From NCBI GenBank assembly GCA_029563075.1, contig JAKQTN010000025.1, positions 124,001 to 188,000 on the forward strand: a stretch of DNA of 64,000 nt, read 5' to 3'. Every line of letters starts with the position of its first letter. Position 1 is the stretch's first letter. The notes under the pieces are model-generated. The model was not told where the DNA came from and searched no databases. It saw nothing but the letters and a program-made list of their open reading frames with translations. The stretch comes from Pseudomonadota bacterium. GTDB taxonomy: Bacteria > Pseudomonadota > Gammaproteobacteria > Burkholderiales > Methylophilaceae. Position numbers and translations under genes: made by a program. This document shows positions 1 to 9,267 of the stretch, piece by piece.

Positions 1-32
1 ACTTCACGATTACAAATTGCCCCAATTGTCAT
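1..32 (-). CDS. N-terminal fragment of a protein, possibly CBS-domain (partial)
   Basis: Only the first ten codons and part of the eleventh are inside the window, reading MTIGAICNRE. A good Shine-Dalgarno sequence (AAGGAG) lies 8 bases before the ATG, and the start is 14 bases downstream of the stop of the cyclopropane synthase gene, so the two are likely co-transcribed. The N-terminus resembles small CBS-domain proteins that begin with an IG-ICNR motif, but ten residues cannot prove this. Confidence 0.45.
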   Translation of the reverse strand, partial: MTIGAICNRE

Positions 33-46
33 GATGGTTCTCCTTG

Positions 47-1360
47 TTATTCAGTTGATTTTTTTGACACATAAAGATCGCGCCGGGTCAGTGGCAGATT
101 CGGCATTCCGTCCACTTTGCGCTCGGCCAGTATCTGGTATATGCCTGTCGCACCCTGTTCAAACTGCAGGGCGCTACCCGTCATATATAACCGCCAGATA
201 CGGTAAGTCCGTTCGCCAACCAGACCAATGGCTTCTTCACTCTTTTCATCAAGACGGTTTACCCAATGTCGCAATGTGAAAGCATAGTGTGGTCGCAAGC
301 CTTCCACATCAAAAATTTCAAATTTCGCATTTTCCATGCGACGCTGAATATTGCTTACGATATCCAGCTCTCCATCGGGGAACACATGACGGTTGATGAA
401 CTGGGTTGAGGTGCTATGGCCCCAGTCAGGCTCGGCTGAAGTAATGCCGTGATTTAGAAACAGCCCGCCAGGCTTTAATGCCTGATGTACGATTGAAAAA
501 TATTCCGGCAAATTTTTCAGGCCGACATGCTCAAACATGCCTATGCTGGATACTTTGTCATAGGCGGCTTCACGGGGAAGGTCGCGGTAGTTACGCATCT
601 CGATCGTGACCTGGCCTTCCAGCCCTTGTCTTCTCACTTCCTCACTTGCATACTCAAATTGGTTGCGGCTCAGGGTGATGCCATGTGCGCGAACGCCGTA
701 ATGCTTGGCTGCCCAACAGACTAACGCGCCCCAGCCGCAGCCGATATCAAGATAAGACTCACCTTTCTGTAATCGCAATTTGCGACAGATGTAATCCAGT
801 TTATTGCGTTGTGCAGCCCCCAAATCCTGCTCGGGAGTTTCAAAATAGGCGCAGGAGTACACCATATAATCATCCAGCCAGAGCTTGTAGAATTCATTGG
901 AAACATCATAATGAAATGCGATCGATTCAATATCATTCTGACGCAGGGTATTGGCTGGCTTTCTCGCCTTTTTCCGCGGCCTGGACTTGTGGTTGCCAAG
1001 TGAAAGCGCACGGAAAATCAGCAATAGTTTTTCCTGGAAAGGTAGCTTTAAATCTTCCAGATAATAGCGCAAGCCCATCGCGGCATTAAAGTCACCAGCT
1101 ACTTCAACAGCACCATCAAAATAGGCTTCGGCCAGACGAATCGGGTCGTGGAACAGCACCAGATCGCGCAATACATGAGAAGCGTGAAAGGTCAGCGTGA
1201 ATGCAGAAATGCCATTTCCGATTTGCAGCACACTGTTGTCCCAAAGCTTGATCGTAAACGCACCTTCGTACCCCTTAAATATTCTGCGCAGGATAAGGTG
1301 CGCCGTATTCGTGCTTACTCTCTTTTGTTTATGTCTGTTATGTATCACTTGCGCTGTCAT
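47..1360 (-). CDS. cfa: Cyclopropane-fatty-acyl-phospholipid synthase family protein
   Basis: A 437-residue SAM-dependent methyltransferase of the Cfa/CmaS family, which adds a methylene bridge to unsaturated acyl chains of membrane phospholipids and is typical of stress or stationary-phase membranes. The SAM-binding motif I (YLDIGCGWGALV) lies near residue 200, preceded by the family segment ESIAFHYDVSNEFYKLWLD; a YRIWRLYMTGSALQFEQG block near the C-terminus is also characteristic. The length fits the family (about 380-440). The ATG is preceded by AGGAG 7 bases upstream. It lies 27 bases downstream of the acetate kinase gene, so it probably belongs to the same minus-strand transcript as the phosphoketolase pathway. 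Identity is confident; the exact lipid substrate is inferred from the family. Confidence 0.93.
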   Translation of the reverse strand: MTAQVIHNRHKQKRVSTNTAHLILRRIFKGYEGAFTIKLWDNSVLQIGNGISAFTLTFHASHVLRDLVLFHDPIRLAEAYFDGAVEVAGDFNAAMGLRYYLEDLKLPFQEKLLLIFRALSLGNHKSRPRKKARKPANTLRQNDIESIAFHYDVSNEFYKLWLDDYMVYSCAYFETPEQDLGAAQRNKLDYICRKLRLQKGESYLDIGCGWGALVCWAAKHYGVRAHGITLSRNQFEYASEEVRRQGLEGQVTIEMRNYRDLPREAAYDKVSSIGMFEHVGLKNLPEYFSIVHQALKPGGLFLNHGITSAEPDWGHSTSTQFINRHVFPDGELDIVSNIQRRMENAKFEIFDVEGLRPHYAFTLRHWVNRLDEKSEEAIGLVGERTYRIWRLYMTGSALQFEQGATGIYQILAERKVDGMPNLPLTRRDLYVSKKSTE

Positions 1361-1387
1361 CGTTCATCTCCTCAGATTTCTCGTTGT

Positions 1388-2515
1388 TTATGACATCACT
1401 ACTTGTGTATTTTTTAGCATTCCCATGTCGTTTTTGTTTGGACGAATAGTCGCCATCAGGTCTTCGGCCAGTCGTGCAATCTCAGCCTCTTCGTCGGCAG
1501 GTACCAGTAAAATTGGTTTGGAAGATGGTGCGTTCAATCTTGTTAGGTGTGCCTGATTCGCCACCTTATTCAGGCCGAATCCAAGAAACCCCATCTGCTC
1601 GCAAATCAGCGCGCGTACTTGAGCCGAGTGCTCGCCGATGCCGCCGGTAAACACCAAGCCATCGATGCCGCCGGACTTGGCAGCGTAGCTGCCAATTGCA
1701 CCACACACCTGGCGCGCGAAATATTCCACCGCAAACCGGGCGCTTCTGCTGCTGCTTTTCACCAGCGCGGACATTTCGCTATCTTCGCCATCTGACAGCG
1801 CTAGCAAGCCCATCTGCTCATAAACCAGCATGGATAGCTCAGCATTGTCATAGCGTTTGGCGAGTTCCAGCATCACGCCGGGATCGAGGTCGCCGCTGCG
1901 GGTTGCCATGGGAATGCCGCCAGCTGGCGTATAGCCCATGCTGGTGTCTACCGAGCGCAGGTTTTCCAGCAAACAGAGACTGGCACCATTGCCAAGGTGC
2001 GCCACCACGATGCGGCCATGTGCGGTTGCGCCAAAGAGCTTAGGCAGCTGTCGCGCAATATGGGCATAATTAAGGCCATGAAAGCCATAACGGCGCAGCT
2101 TGAGTGTTTGCGGAATCGGCAGGCGGTAGGCGATCTCTGGCAGTGTGGCGTGAAAGGCCGTATCAAAGCAGGCAATCTGAGGCACGTTAAACCGAGCGGT
2201 GCACAAATCCACGCCTAGGAGATTAACAGGCATATGCAATGGCGCGAGATGAGTAATACTCTCCAGTCGTGCATACTCGTCCGCGTCAATGAGGCGCGCG
2301 GCATCGGTAATTTCTCCGCCGTGCACGAACCGATGTCCGACCACCATCGGTTGCGCGTTGCCTAAATCATGCAGTAACGCATCAAAAGCCTGCGCGTGCT
2401 GATAGTCACTATGACATACATAGCGAAAATCTCGCCGCTCGCCGCCAGGCGAAATCAGGCTTGCCTTAAGGCTGGATGAACCGCTGTTGATAGTGAGTAT
2501 GCTTAACTTGTCCAT
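1388..2515 (-). CDS. ackA: Acetate kinase
   Basis: A 375-residue acetate kinase of the ASKHA fold, converting acetyl phosphate and ADP to acetate and ATP. Visible motifs are the N-terminal NSGSSSLK loop (residues 10-17), HRFVHGG, FDTAFH, GFHGLNY, HLGNGASL and GIGEHSAQVR, which together cover the nucleotide and acetate sites. It is somewhat shorter than the usual 400 residues but keeps all core motifs. It begins 11 bases after the phosphoketolase stop, so the acetyl phosphate made by phosphoketolase can be turned directly into ATP. The C-terminus (after about residue 360) is unlike the family core and looks lineage specific. Confidence 0.95.
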   Translation of the reverse strand: MDKLSILTINSGSSSLKASLISPGGERRDFRYVCHSDYQHAQAFDALLHDLGNAQPMVVGHRFVHGGEITDAARLIDADEYARLESITHLAPLHMPVNLLGVDLCTARFNVPQIACFDTAFHATLPEIAYRLPIPQTLKLRRYGFHGLNYAHIARQLPKLFGATAHGRIVVAHLGNGASLCLLENLRSVDTSMGYTPAGGIPMATRSGDLDPGVMLELAKRYDNAELSMLVYEQMGLLALSDGEDSEMSALVKSSSRSARFAVEYFARQVCGAIGSYAAKSGGIDGLVFTGGIGEHSAQVRALICEQMGFLGFGLNKVANQAHLTRLNAPSSKPILLVPADEEAEIARLAEDLMATIRPNKNDMGMLKNTQVVMS

Positions 2516-2526
2516 TAATATTGCAC

Positions 2527-4932
2527 CTAATTTGTCCAGGTCCAGTTATCTTCTTCTGGCAAATCAACGCCATATTCATAGGCATAGTTGCGGCATTCAA
2601 TTTGCCGGTTGCGCAGCTTCTCCTGCACATGTGCGCCAATCGTCTGCAAGGCGGGGATGCGGTTAATTGCCGCAATGGCCAGGCTGAAGCGGTCAATTTC
2701 GTTCTGAATCGCCAGTTCCAGCGGTGTGTTGATGCTGCCTTTTTCCTTGTAGCCGCGCACATGCAGATTGTCGTGATTGGTGCGGCGATAGGTCATGCGG
2801 TGAATCAGGTAAGGGTAACCGTGAAAATTGAAAATAATCGGCTTATTCGCTGTAAATATACTGTCGAAATCGCGATCAGAAAGGCCGTGCGGATGTTCAC
2901 TGTTCGGCGTCAGTTTGTACAGATCCACGACATTGACGAAACGTACCTTGAGTTGCGGAAAGTGTTCGCGCAGTAACAAAGTGGCTGCCAGGGCTTCCTT
3001 GGTGGGGATATCACCAGCGCATGCCATCACCAAATCCGGTTCGGCACCTGCATCGTTGCTGGCCCATTCCCAAATGCCGACACCCTTGGTGCAATGCTTG
3101 ATGGCTGCATCCATATCTAGATACTGCAGATGCTTTTGTTTGTCGCAGACGATGACATTGATGTAATCGGTGCTGTTCAGGCAATGATTGGCCACGGATA
3201 ACAGACAATTCACATCGGGCGGCAGGTAGATGCGCGTGACCTCCGGGCTTTTATTCACGACGATGTCGAGAAAGCCCGGATCCTGATGGGTAAATCCGTT
3301 ATGATCCTGCCGCCAGACGGTCGAAGTAATCAGCAGGTTGAGCGAAGAAACCGGCGCGCGCCAAGGCACCGCCTTGGACATGGCGAGCCACTTGGCATGT
3401 TGGTTGAACATGGAATCAATCACATGTACAAAAGATTCATAAGTCGAGAAGAAACCGTGGCGGCCAGTCAGTAGATAGCCTTCCAGCCAGCCTTCTACCG
3501 TGTGCTCAGACAGCATTTCCATCACGCGTCCGTCAGGCGCGAGCTCACCGCCATCCGCATCTTCCGGCAAATAATCCGCCAGCCAAGTTTTTTTGCTGAT
3601 TTCGTAAACATTATCCAGCTTGTTTGAGCTGTTTTCATCCGGCCCGAATACACGAAAGTTGCGCATATTGAGATGCAGGATGTCACGCAGAAACTTGCCC
3701 AATGGGCGTGTGTTTTCTGCACTCACCTTGCCTCTCTCGGCCAGCTCAAGCGCATGATCGCGGAAATCCGGCATACGCAAGGCTTTGCGTAGCAGGCCGC
3801 CGTTGGCATGCGGGTTAGCGCTCATACGGCGGCTGCCTTTGGGGGCCAGCGCCTTGAGTTCCGGCCGCAACTGTCCGTTTTCGCTGAACAATTCCTCCGG
3901 CTTATAGCCGCGCAACCAAGCTTCCAGCTGTTTCAAATGTTCCGGATTTTCCTTCACCTTGCCCAGCGGCACCTGATGAGCGCGCCAGAAACCTTCTACC
4001 TTATGGCCATCCACTTTCTTGGGGCCAGTCCAGCCTTTCGGGCTGCGCAGCACAATCATCGGCCAGCGCGGGCGGGTCGGCTTGCCACTGGCACGGGCTG
4101 TTTCCTGTATGCTTTTAATCACTGCAACACATGCTTCCAGCGTTGCAGCCATCGTCTGATGCATGGTTTCTGGATCGTTGCCTTCAACGAAATAGGGCGT
4201 CCAGCCATAACCGATAAACAGGTTTTCAAGTTCTTCGTGCGAAATGCGTGAGAGGATGGTCGGGTTGTTGATCTTGTAGCCGTTTAGATGCAGGATTGGC
4301 AGGACCGCGCCATCGCGGATCGGGTTAAGAAACTTGTTGGAATGCCAGGAAGTGGCTAGCGGACCGGTTTCAGACTCGCCATCGCCCACCATCACCGTGA
4401 CCAACAAATCAGGGTTATCGTAAGCAGCACCGAAAGCATGTGAAATGCTGTAACCCAACTCGCCGCCTTCGTGGACTGAGCCTGGCATCTCCGGCGTGCA
4501 ATGACTGCCGATGCCGCCGGGAAACGAAAATTCCTTGAAAAACTGACGCAGACCTTCCTCATCTTCACCCTTGTTGGGGTAGACCTCGCTGTAAGTTCCT
4601 TCCAGATAGGCCGGACCTAGCACACCCGGCGCGCCGTGACCGGGGCCTGCAAGAAAAATGGCATTCAAGTCGTACTTGTTGATCAGGCGGTTAATATGGA
4701 TGTAGGCAAAGCTTAACCCAGGACTGGAGCCCCAATGGCCCAGCAAACGCTGTTTAATATGTTCCGGCTGGAGCGGTGCTTTTAATAATGGGTTATCGCG
4801 CAGATAAATCATGCCCGCAGCCAGGTAATTACAGGCTCGCCAATAGGCGTCGACAGCGTGGAGCTCCCGCTCAGTAAGCGCAGAAGATGTCAGTGCGTCA
4901 TTCACGTTCGGTTTCCCTGTCAAGTTGTGCAA
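2527..4932 (-). CDS. xfp: Phosphoketolase (xylulose 5-phosphate / fructose 6-phosphate)
   Basis: An 801-residue thiamine-diphosphate enzyme that splits xylulose 5-phosphate (and often fructose 6-phosphate) with phosphate to acetyl phosphate and a shorter sugar phosphate. The TPP-binding segment [18 protein letters not shown] is seen near residue 185, the [16 protein letters not shown] block just before it, and the family segment GHGAPG near residue 100. Length matches the roughly 790-820 residue family. It abuts the Usp gene (stop of usp at 4933) and precedes ackA by 11 bases, giving a usp-xfp-ackA-cfa order. The function as an acetyl-phosphate-forming bypass with ackA is a firm family inference; the preferred substrate cannot be read from the sequence. 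Confidence 0.96.
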   Translation of the reverse strand: MHNLTGKPNVNDALTSSALTERELHAVDAYWRACNYLAAGMIYLRDNPLLKAPLQPEHIKQRLLGHWGSSPGLSFAYIHINRLINKYDLNAIFLAGPGHGAPGVLGPAYLEGTYSEVYPNKGEDEEGLRQFFKEFSFPGGIGSHCTPEMPGSVHEGGELGYSISHAFGAAYDNPDLLVTVMVGDGESETGPLATSWHSNKFLNPIRDGAVLPILHLNGYKINNPTILSRISHEELENLFIGYGWTPYFVEGNDPETMHQTMAATLEACVAVIKSIQETARASGKPTRPRWPMIVLRSPKGWTGPKKVDGHKVEGFWRAHQVPLGKVKENPEHLKQLEAWLRGYKPEELFSENGQLRPELKALAPKGSRRMSANPHANGGLLRKALRMPDFRDHALELAERGKVSAENTRPLGKFLRDILHLNMRNFRVFGPDENSSNKLDNVYEISKKTWLADYLPEDADGGELAPDGRVMEMLSEHTVEGWLEGYLLTGRHGFFSTYESFVHVIDSMFNQHAKWLAMSKAVPWRAPVSSLNLLITSTVWRQDHNGFTHQDPGFLDIVVNKSPEVTRIYLPPDVNCLLSVANHCLNSTDYINVIVCDKQKHLQYLDMDAAIKHCTKGVGIWEWASNDAGAEPDLVMACAGDIPTKEALAATLLLREHFPQLKVRFVNVVDLYKLTPNSEHPHGLSDRDFDSIFTANKPIIFNFHGYPYLIHRMTYRRTNHDNLHVRGYKEKGSINTPLELAIQNEIDRFSLAIAAINRIPALQTIGAHVQEKLRNRQIECRNYAYEYGVDLPEEDNWTWTN

Positions 4933-5397
4933 TCATGAATGTTTCTTATCCGCTTGGCTGTCTCTTACCAGCAAGACAGGAACGGGACTCGTCCGCACGA
5001 TGGTTTCAGCATCGCTTCCCATTACCAGGCGTTCAACCCCGCGCAAGCCATGGGTGCCCATTACGATCAGATCTGCCGGCCACGCTTTGGCCTGATTTAC
5101 TACCAATTTAGAAATACGTGCACCAATGGCTTCCACCATTTCGCAATCAGCTGCCACGCCCGCTTTAATTGCAGCTGCTTCCGCTTTTTTCAGGACTTTT
5201 TTGCCATTTTTACGCAAAATATCGTCAATGTTCACCACATTGAAATCGCCTGTTGCGTCCAGAATAGGAAAGTACATATCCACTACATGCAAAAAGCGTA
5301 GTTTGGCATTTTGGTCTTTTGCAAGCTTGATTGCTTCGGCCATGCCGCAGTTGGAGGATGAACTGCCATCTACCGGGCAAAGAATCTGTTTGTACAT
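4933..5397 (-). CDS. Universal stress protein, UspA family
   Basis: A 154-residue single-domain Usp protein. It starts with the typical MYKQILCPVDGS strand and aspartate and ends with the ATP-binding signature GTHGLRGVERLVMGS followed by VRTSPVPVLLV. Such proteins bind ATP or ADP and accumulate during starvation or oxygen limitation; the molecular role here is unknown. The stop codon directly abuts the xfp start, with no spacer, so translation of xfp may be coupled. The ATG is preceded by GAGAGGAAATTG on the minus strand, giving a usable ribosome site. Confidence 0.92.
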   Translation of the reverse strand: MYKQILCPVDGSSSSNCGMAEAIKLAKDQNAKLRFLHVVDMYFPILDATGDFNVVNIDDILRKNGKKVLKKAEAAAIKAGVAADCEMVEAIGARISKLVVNQAKAWPADLIVMGTHGLRGVERLVMGSDAETIVRTSPVPVLLVRDSQADKKHS

Positions 5398-5449
5398 ATC
5401 AATTTCCTCTCAAAAATTCATTTTTAACGTAGAAGTATCGTTACCCATT

Positions 5450-6055
5450 TTAATTACTTATTGCTGAAGGAAAGCTGGTTAACACGACCGGGGGCTTTCT
5501 TGAAACTGGCGCAACCTCAGCCGTCGGGTATCCCACAATGATGGGCACAACTACTGAAAAGTCTTTTGGAATGCCCAGCCTGGTTTTTACCTCCGGTATA
5601 TTCAAAGCGGGCAGGGCGCTGCCGATAATGCAAGTGCCAAGCCCCATGGCGCAGGCTGCCAGCATCAGGTTTTCTGCGGCCAGCCAGCAGTCTGCCTCGT
5701 AAAAAGAAGCCGTTGTTCTGCCGCAGATCAGGATGAGCGTGCCGGCATCATAAAAAATATTGAAATCCGGCTTTTCAAACATATCCAATCTATGTCCAGA
5801 ACGCTCACGCGCATGCTGGCTGACTTGCGCAAGAAATAAGGGCTTAGCCTGATCTGACAGACTCAGCAACAGCTGCTTGTCCTGAATGATGACAAAGGCC
5901 CAAGGCTCCTGATGAATGGCGGTAGGCGCTCGCACAGCCGCTTGCAACAGGGTGCGCACGGTCAGATTGTCGACCTGCTGCGCTGTGTAGCTGCGCACAG
6001 AACGTCTTGCCAATATCGCTTCGAAAATGCTCATTTCTATTTTAGGCAACGACAT
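5450..6055 (-). CDS. Nitroreductase family protein (FMN-dependent oxidoreductase)
   Basis: About 201 residues of the nitroreductase fold, expected to bind FMN and use NAD(P)H to reduce nitro compounds, quinones or similar electron acceptors. The FMN-binding RRSVRSYT segment lies near the N-terminus, followed by RAPTAIHQEPWAFVII and the ACAMGLGTCIIGSALPAL core near residue 145. An ATG at 6097 is possible, but the ATG at 6055 has a strong GGGGG Shine-Dalgarno about 9 bases upstream and matches the family start better. A candidate regulatory motif at 6130-6152 lies in its upstream region. The physiological substrate is not predictable. Confidence 0.88.
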   Translation of the reverse strand: MSLPKIEMSIFEAILARRSVRSYTAQQVDNLTVRTLLQAAVRAPTAIHQEPWAFVIIQDKQLLLSLSDQAKPLFLAQVSQHARERSGHRLDMFEKPDFNIFYDAGTLILICGRTTASFYEADCWLAAENLMLAACAMGLGTCIIGSALPALNIPEVKTRLGIPKDFSVVVPIIVGYPTAEVAPVSRKPPVVLTSFPSAISN

Positions 6056-6129
6056 CGTCTGATTACCCCCTAATTTAGTGCTTATTCTGCGTAACATTTA
6101 TTGCACATTAGCAAGAATTTGATTCTCAG

Positions 6130-6152
6130 GTAATCCGCGCAAGCACGTATAT
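6130..6152 (-). promoter_or_regulatory. Candidate regulator binding site, copy A
   Basis: Read on the minus strand this is ATATACGTGCTTGCGCGG followed by ATTAC. It matches copies at 8206-8228 (minus) and 10856-10879 (plus) over a core TACGTG-n3-GCRCGRAT. It sits about 75 bases upstream of the nitroreductase start. That the nearby FixJ-type regulator binds it is inference. Confidence 0.45.
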
Positions 6153-6199
6153 TGATAGCAAAATAGCATAAACTCCAGATTTGGCATCCATGCAAATGC

Positions 6200-6601
6200 T
6201 TATCCAGAACGATTCACTATTAATGGCATGAGCGCAAATAAAATCAGACTGAGCGCGTAGATGCCTCCTGAGAGAGGATTCCGGTTTTCGATGTATTCGC
6301 GAATTGTAATTCCCTGCAGCCCGAGCACAAACGTAAACTCTACAATGATCAGACAGATAAGCGCCGTTACCCCGATGATAAGTCTTGCTGTGGTTTCGGG
6401 AGGTACGTCAAAGCGCCTGCATACCCAATTTGCAGTGAAAAAACAGATTATCAGCATGACAGGGATCTCGCTGAGCTCGGCAGTTCGTGCACCTAATTGC
6501 TGCACTAGCCAGATGACACGTACCGTGCCCAGCAAAAATCCCGCGCTGAATACCAGCGCGAAATAAGCTAACGCTGGCGCTATAAGCGGCTTAATGTTCA
6601 T
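6200..6601 (-). CDS. Small integral membrane protein of unknown function
   Basis: A 133-residue hydrophobic protein with about four predicted membrane helices (near residues 7-27, 46-62, 73-95 and 110-130) and no recognised domain. The ATG at 6601 overlaps the TGA of the upstream Acg-like gene in an ATGA arrangement, so the two are probably translationally coupled; this also rules out the longer reading that starts at 6706. A membrane partner for the exported nitroreductase-like protein is a reasonable guess from the coupling but nothing in the sequence shows it. Confidence 0.75.
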   Translation of the reverse strand: MNIKPLIAPALAYFALVFSAGFLLGTVRVIWLVQQLGARTAELSEIPVMLIICFFTANWVCRRFDVPPETTARLIIGVTALICLIIVEFTFVLGLQGITIREYIENRNPLSGGIYALSLILFALMPLIVNRSG

Positions 6602-7698
6602 GTAATGATGACATCTTCGACCGGTCGGCGCAGGCTGTGCGGCGTGACTTGCCCATTGCCGTAGCGGACAATTAAATGTACATGCTGTTGTGGCACGCCG
6701 AGCCAAGTGTGTAGCTGAGGTCGCAGACGATGCACTTCGATAGGCTGGTTAATGAAGGCATTGCGCACATTTAGTGCGGTTGCCTGTAATGCAAATCGCT
6801 CGTAGGCGCGGCCTGTGGCAACCCAGCTTGCTTTGTCGTCGCGCTCACCGACAAAAGCGATGACGCCAGAAGAACTGCGGATTGCTTTGGCATCAGTATC
6901 AGCCTGTTTCTTGCCAGATGATATCAAACCAAAAATCCTGCGGCCTAGCCAGCCAGGGATTGCAGGCTGTCCACTGACTTCGCCTGCCAAGCCATCTCCA
7001 GCGGAGATCGCATCGGCAGGATTGAACCGAACCCAGTCCCGCAGTTCTTTAACAAAAGCTGGGTCACCAAACTGTGCAATGTTTCCTTGACGCACATATT
7101 CGAGTATCCCCTCCATCTGTTGCGGCGATTGCAAAATAAATGGGGTCGTTTCATTAGACGTTGCTGCTGTAATTAAAGATGTCTGCACGGATGCTGCAAT
7201 CGGCTTGCTGTCATAGGGTGTACGGCTGCAGCGGCGATTGACAATTGCAGCGGATAGCCCATCATGCCTAGCGATAACTGCGCGTTCAATTTCGATTACT
7301 ACTGCATCTTGTACAGGATCAAAATACGCATCGGCATGAAAGCCATCAACGGCTGCAGCATGGATGAGGTTCTCAGCTGCACAGCCTAAGCTCTTAAATA
7401 GGTGACTATCATCGGGATCAACTGCTGGGCAGCGTCGCTTATAGTCAGGGAAAATAGTGATTAAATGATCACGCACTAAAAACTTCCATGGCTGTGAATT
7501 GTGGCTGGATGCAGCCAGTGTCGCCATTCTTATCCATTCGCGACGCTGCTCAGATATGCTTTTTGCTAATGTATTGTAAGGTCGCCAGATGCGATTAGCC
7601 GCTACCTGATAACTGTGATCAACCGCCAGGGCAGGGCTTCCGGGATAAGAAGCAGCCATTAAGGCACATGATTGTATAAATTGTCGGCGGTTGATCAT
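6598..7698 (-). CDS. Exported nitroreductase-like flavoprotein (Acg family)
   Basis: A 366-residue protein with a twin-arginine-like signal (NRRQFIQSCALMAASYPG, residues 3-20) followed by an ALA cleavage-type site, and a body containing two degenerate nitroreductase repeats. The AASSHNSQPWKF segment near residue 65 is the FMN-contact motif of the family. It resembles the Acg-type proteins of mycobacteria, described as FMN-binding and thought to sequester flavin under hypoxia or nitrosative stress. The Tat signal implies export with cofactor already bound. It is coupled (ATGA) to the small membrane protein downstream and lies near DUF302 and cytochrome c genes. The Acg assignment is from motif recall and is moderately sure. 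Confidence 0.75.
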   Translation of the reverse strand: MINRRQFIQSCALMAASYPGSPALAVDHSYQVAANRIWRPYNTLAKSISEQRREWIRMATLAASSHNSQPWKFLVRDHLITIFPDYKRRCPAVDPDDSHLFKSLGCAAENLIHAAAVDGFHADAYFDPVQDAVVIEIERAVIARHDGLSAAIVNRRCSRTPYDSKPIAASVQTSLITAATSNETTPFILQSPQQMEGILEYVRQGNIAQFGDPAFVKELRDWVRFNPADAISAGDGLAGEVSGQPAIPGWLGRRIFGLISSGKKQADTDAKAIRSSSGVIAFVGERDDKASWVATGRAYERFALQATALNVRNAFINQPIEVHRLRPQLHTWLGVPQQHVHLIVRYGNGQVTPHSLRRPVEDVIIT

Positions 7699-7719
7699 GA
7701 TGTTTTAGGTAACTGGCGT

Positions 7720-8118
7720 TTAAGAAACTGATATTTCCTGAGCTTCGTCAATCATTTGCATGGTCTTTTCTTCAACCTCTTTCGCCACTTCAATCAGCGC
7801 AGCGTCCTGGGATAACGCCGAGAGCATTTGCACTGGCTTAATCAGGCCGATTTTTGTTTTCCCCTGCTCAGTAAACACAGAGATGCGGCAGGGCAGGGCC
7901 ATGTTAAGGCGCATGTCGGTCGACAGCACTTTTGCTGCCTGGACTGGGTTGCAGACCTCAAAAACCTTGCATTCTTCGGAAAATGCAATGCCTTTACTGC
8001 GTAACGTGGCGCCTAAATCATGCACATGCAGCACGCCGAAACCATGGTTTTTAACCGCGGACTCAAGATCAATCGCCGCCTGGTTGAATGATTTACTGGT
8101 TTCAACGATGTAATACAT
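7720..8118 (-). CDS. DUF302 domain protein
   Basis: A 132-residue protein with the DUF302 pattern: a segment FGVLHVHDLGATLRSKG in the first half and FEVCNPVQAAKVL then NMALPCRISVF in the second, typical of this small alpha/beta fold. The family is common near thiosulfate, sulfide and redox genes but has no settled biochemical role. The ATG at 8118 has AGGGGTGG upstream and is preferred over a start at 8145. It is divergent from the cytochrome c lipoprotein gene, and the shared intergenic region carries a candidate regulatory motif (8206-8228). Confidence 0.88.
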   Translation of the reverse strand: MYYIVETSKSFNQAAIDLESAVKNHGFGVLHVHDLGATLRSKGIAFSEECKVFEVCNPVQAAKVLSTDMRLNMALPCRISVFTEQGKTKIGLIKPVQMLSALSQDAALIEVAKEVEEKTMQMIDEAQEISVS

Positions 8119-8205
8119 GGAATCCACCCCTAATCTGAATAACACTGTTCGATTTAAAAGTACAATCTAAGCCGATACCAAATGTAACAATAATTCAAGC
8201 ATCGT

Positions 8206-8228
8206 GTTATCCGCGCTGACACGTATAT
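8206..8228 (-). promoter_or_regulatory. Candidate regulator binding site, copy B
   Basis: Read on the minus strand this is ATATACGTGTCAGCGCGG followed by ATAAC, nearly the same as copy A (6130-6152). It lies midway between the divergent DUF302 and cytochrome c starts and could act on either. Confidence 0.45.
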
Positions 8229-8299
8229 CAAACGCCAAAACGTCGGGGTTACAATCAGGTTGCAAGTTTTGGATTGATGGAAACATTTAAGGAGTGACT

Positions 8300-8608
8300 A
8301 TGAAATACATCATACTTGGCATCTCTCTTCTTTCATTGGCAGGTTGCACTACGCAGAAGAGCGCTACTGATGCTGCCCCAAAAAATACAGCAGCCTCAGA
8401 AAAAATCCAGACATGTGCTGCGTGTCATGGCCCCGATGGGAAACAAGGCAAGGAAGGCGTACCGCCGCTGGGCGGCAGATCGTATGAAGAACTGGTCAAG
8501 GCGATGCAGAATGTACGTGAAGCTTATTCTCCCCAGCCATTGCTGGGACACACGTTGACAGACGCAGAGATACACGACATCGCTATTTACTATTCCAGCG
8601 TTAAGTAA
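8300..8608 (+). CDS. Small class I cytochrome c, lipoprotein
   Basis: A 102-residue single-heme cytochrome c. A lipoprotein signal ends in LAGC with the lipidated cysteine at residue 16, so the protein is probably anchored to a membrane facing the periplasm. The heme-binding CAACH motif is at residues 39-43 and a short helical domain follows, with a methionine near residue 70 as possible sixth ligand. The ATG at 8300 follows an AAGGAG site and is preferred over a GTG two codons upstream. It stands alone between the DUF302 gene and the convergent response regulator. It likely passes electrons to an unidentified partner. Confidence 0.9.
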   Translation: MKYIILGISLLSLAGCTTQKSATDAAPKNTAASEKIQTCAACHGPDGKQGKEGVPPLGGRSYEELVKAMQNVREAYSPQPLLGHTLTDAEIHDIAIYYSSVK

Positions 8609-8649
8609 CGATTTTTTGATGCGGAGAAGGCAGAGGATGCAAGCTGAAA

Positions 8650-9267
8650 TTAGATGCTGGCTTCGCCCTCATGGACAATGCGGGCAAGATCAAGCAAATT
8701 GGCTGCGCCTGTCTTATGCATGATTTTGGACTTGTGGATTTCCACCGTGCGGTGGCTAATCCCTAGTTTACGGGCGATGTCTTTGTTGGGGTGGCCCTGA
8801 ATGGCGAGCAGCATCACGTTCCGCTCGCGGTCGGTTAGGTTGGCAAGGCGCGACAGCGCCTCTTGGTGATTAGTATTTTCTGCCATTGCTATTTCGGATT
8901 TCTGAATCGCCAATCGGACAGCAGCCAGAAGCTTGTCACGCGTGACCGGTTTGGTGAGAAAATCCATCGCGCCGGCTTTCATCGCCTGAACACTCATGGG
9001 AATGTCGCCATGCCCGGTAAGAAAAATAACCGGTAGATGCATATTTCGTTTTGAAAGCACTTCCTGCAATTGCATGCCATCCATGCCAGGCATGCGGATA
9101 TCGATAATGGCGCAGCCATAGCACTCAGACTGGCAACTGGCAAGAAATGCCTCGGCATTCTCAAAAGCGGCGACTGCAAGATTTTCCTGCTCAATCATCA
9201 ACGACAATGCATCCCGTACAGCTGGGTCATCATCAATGATAAAAACAGTCGCTATGGAATTGTTCAT
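8650..9267 (-). CDS. FixJ-type response regulator (receiver plus LuxR-type HTH)
   Basis: A 205-residue transcription regulator. The receiver domain has the acidic pair DDD (residues 12-14), the phospho-acceptor Asp56 (IIDIRMPG), Thr84 and Lys106 (FLTKPV). The C-terminal third is a LuxR/GerE helix-turn-helix (LTDRERNVMLLAIQG, IARKLGISHRTVEIHKSKIMHKTG). This architecture is that of FixJ, StyR and TodT. The start overlaps the kinase stop by four bases (ATGA), a coupled two-component pair. The repeated motif at 6130, 8206 and 10856 is the best candidate for its DNA target, but no direct evidence ties them together. Confidence 0.93.
   Translation of the reverse strand: MNNSIATVFIIDDDPAVRDALSLMIEQENLAVAAFENAEAFLASCQSECYGCAIIDIRMPGMDGMQLQEVLSKRNMHLPVIFLTGHGDIPMSVQAMKAGAMDFLTKPVTRDKLLAAVRLAIQKSEIAMAENTNHQEALSRLANLTDRERNVMLLAIQGHPNKDIARKLGISHRTVEIHKSKIMHKTGAANLLDLARIVHEGEASI

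Noticed and set aside
6140-6165. FNR/Anr box near the nitroreductase promoter (TTGAT half-site)
   Set aside because: Only the left half matches TTGAT-n4-ATCAA; the right half does not.
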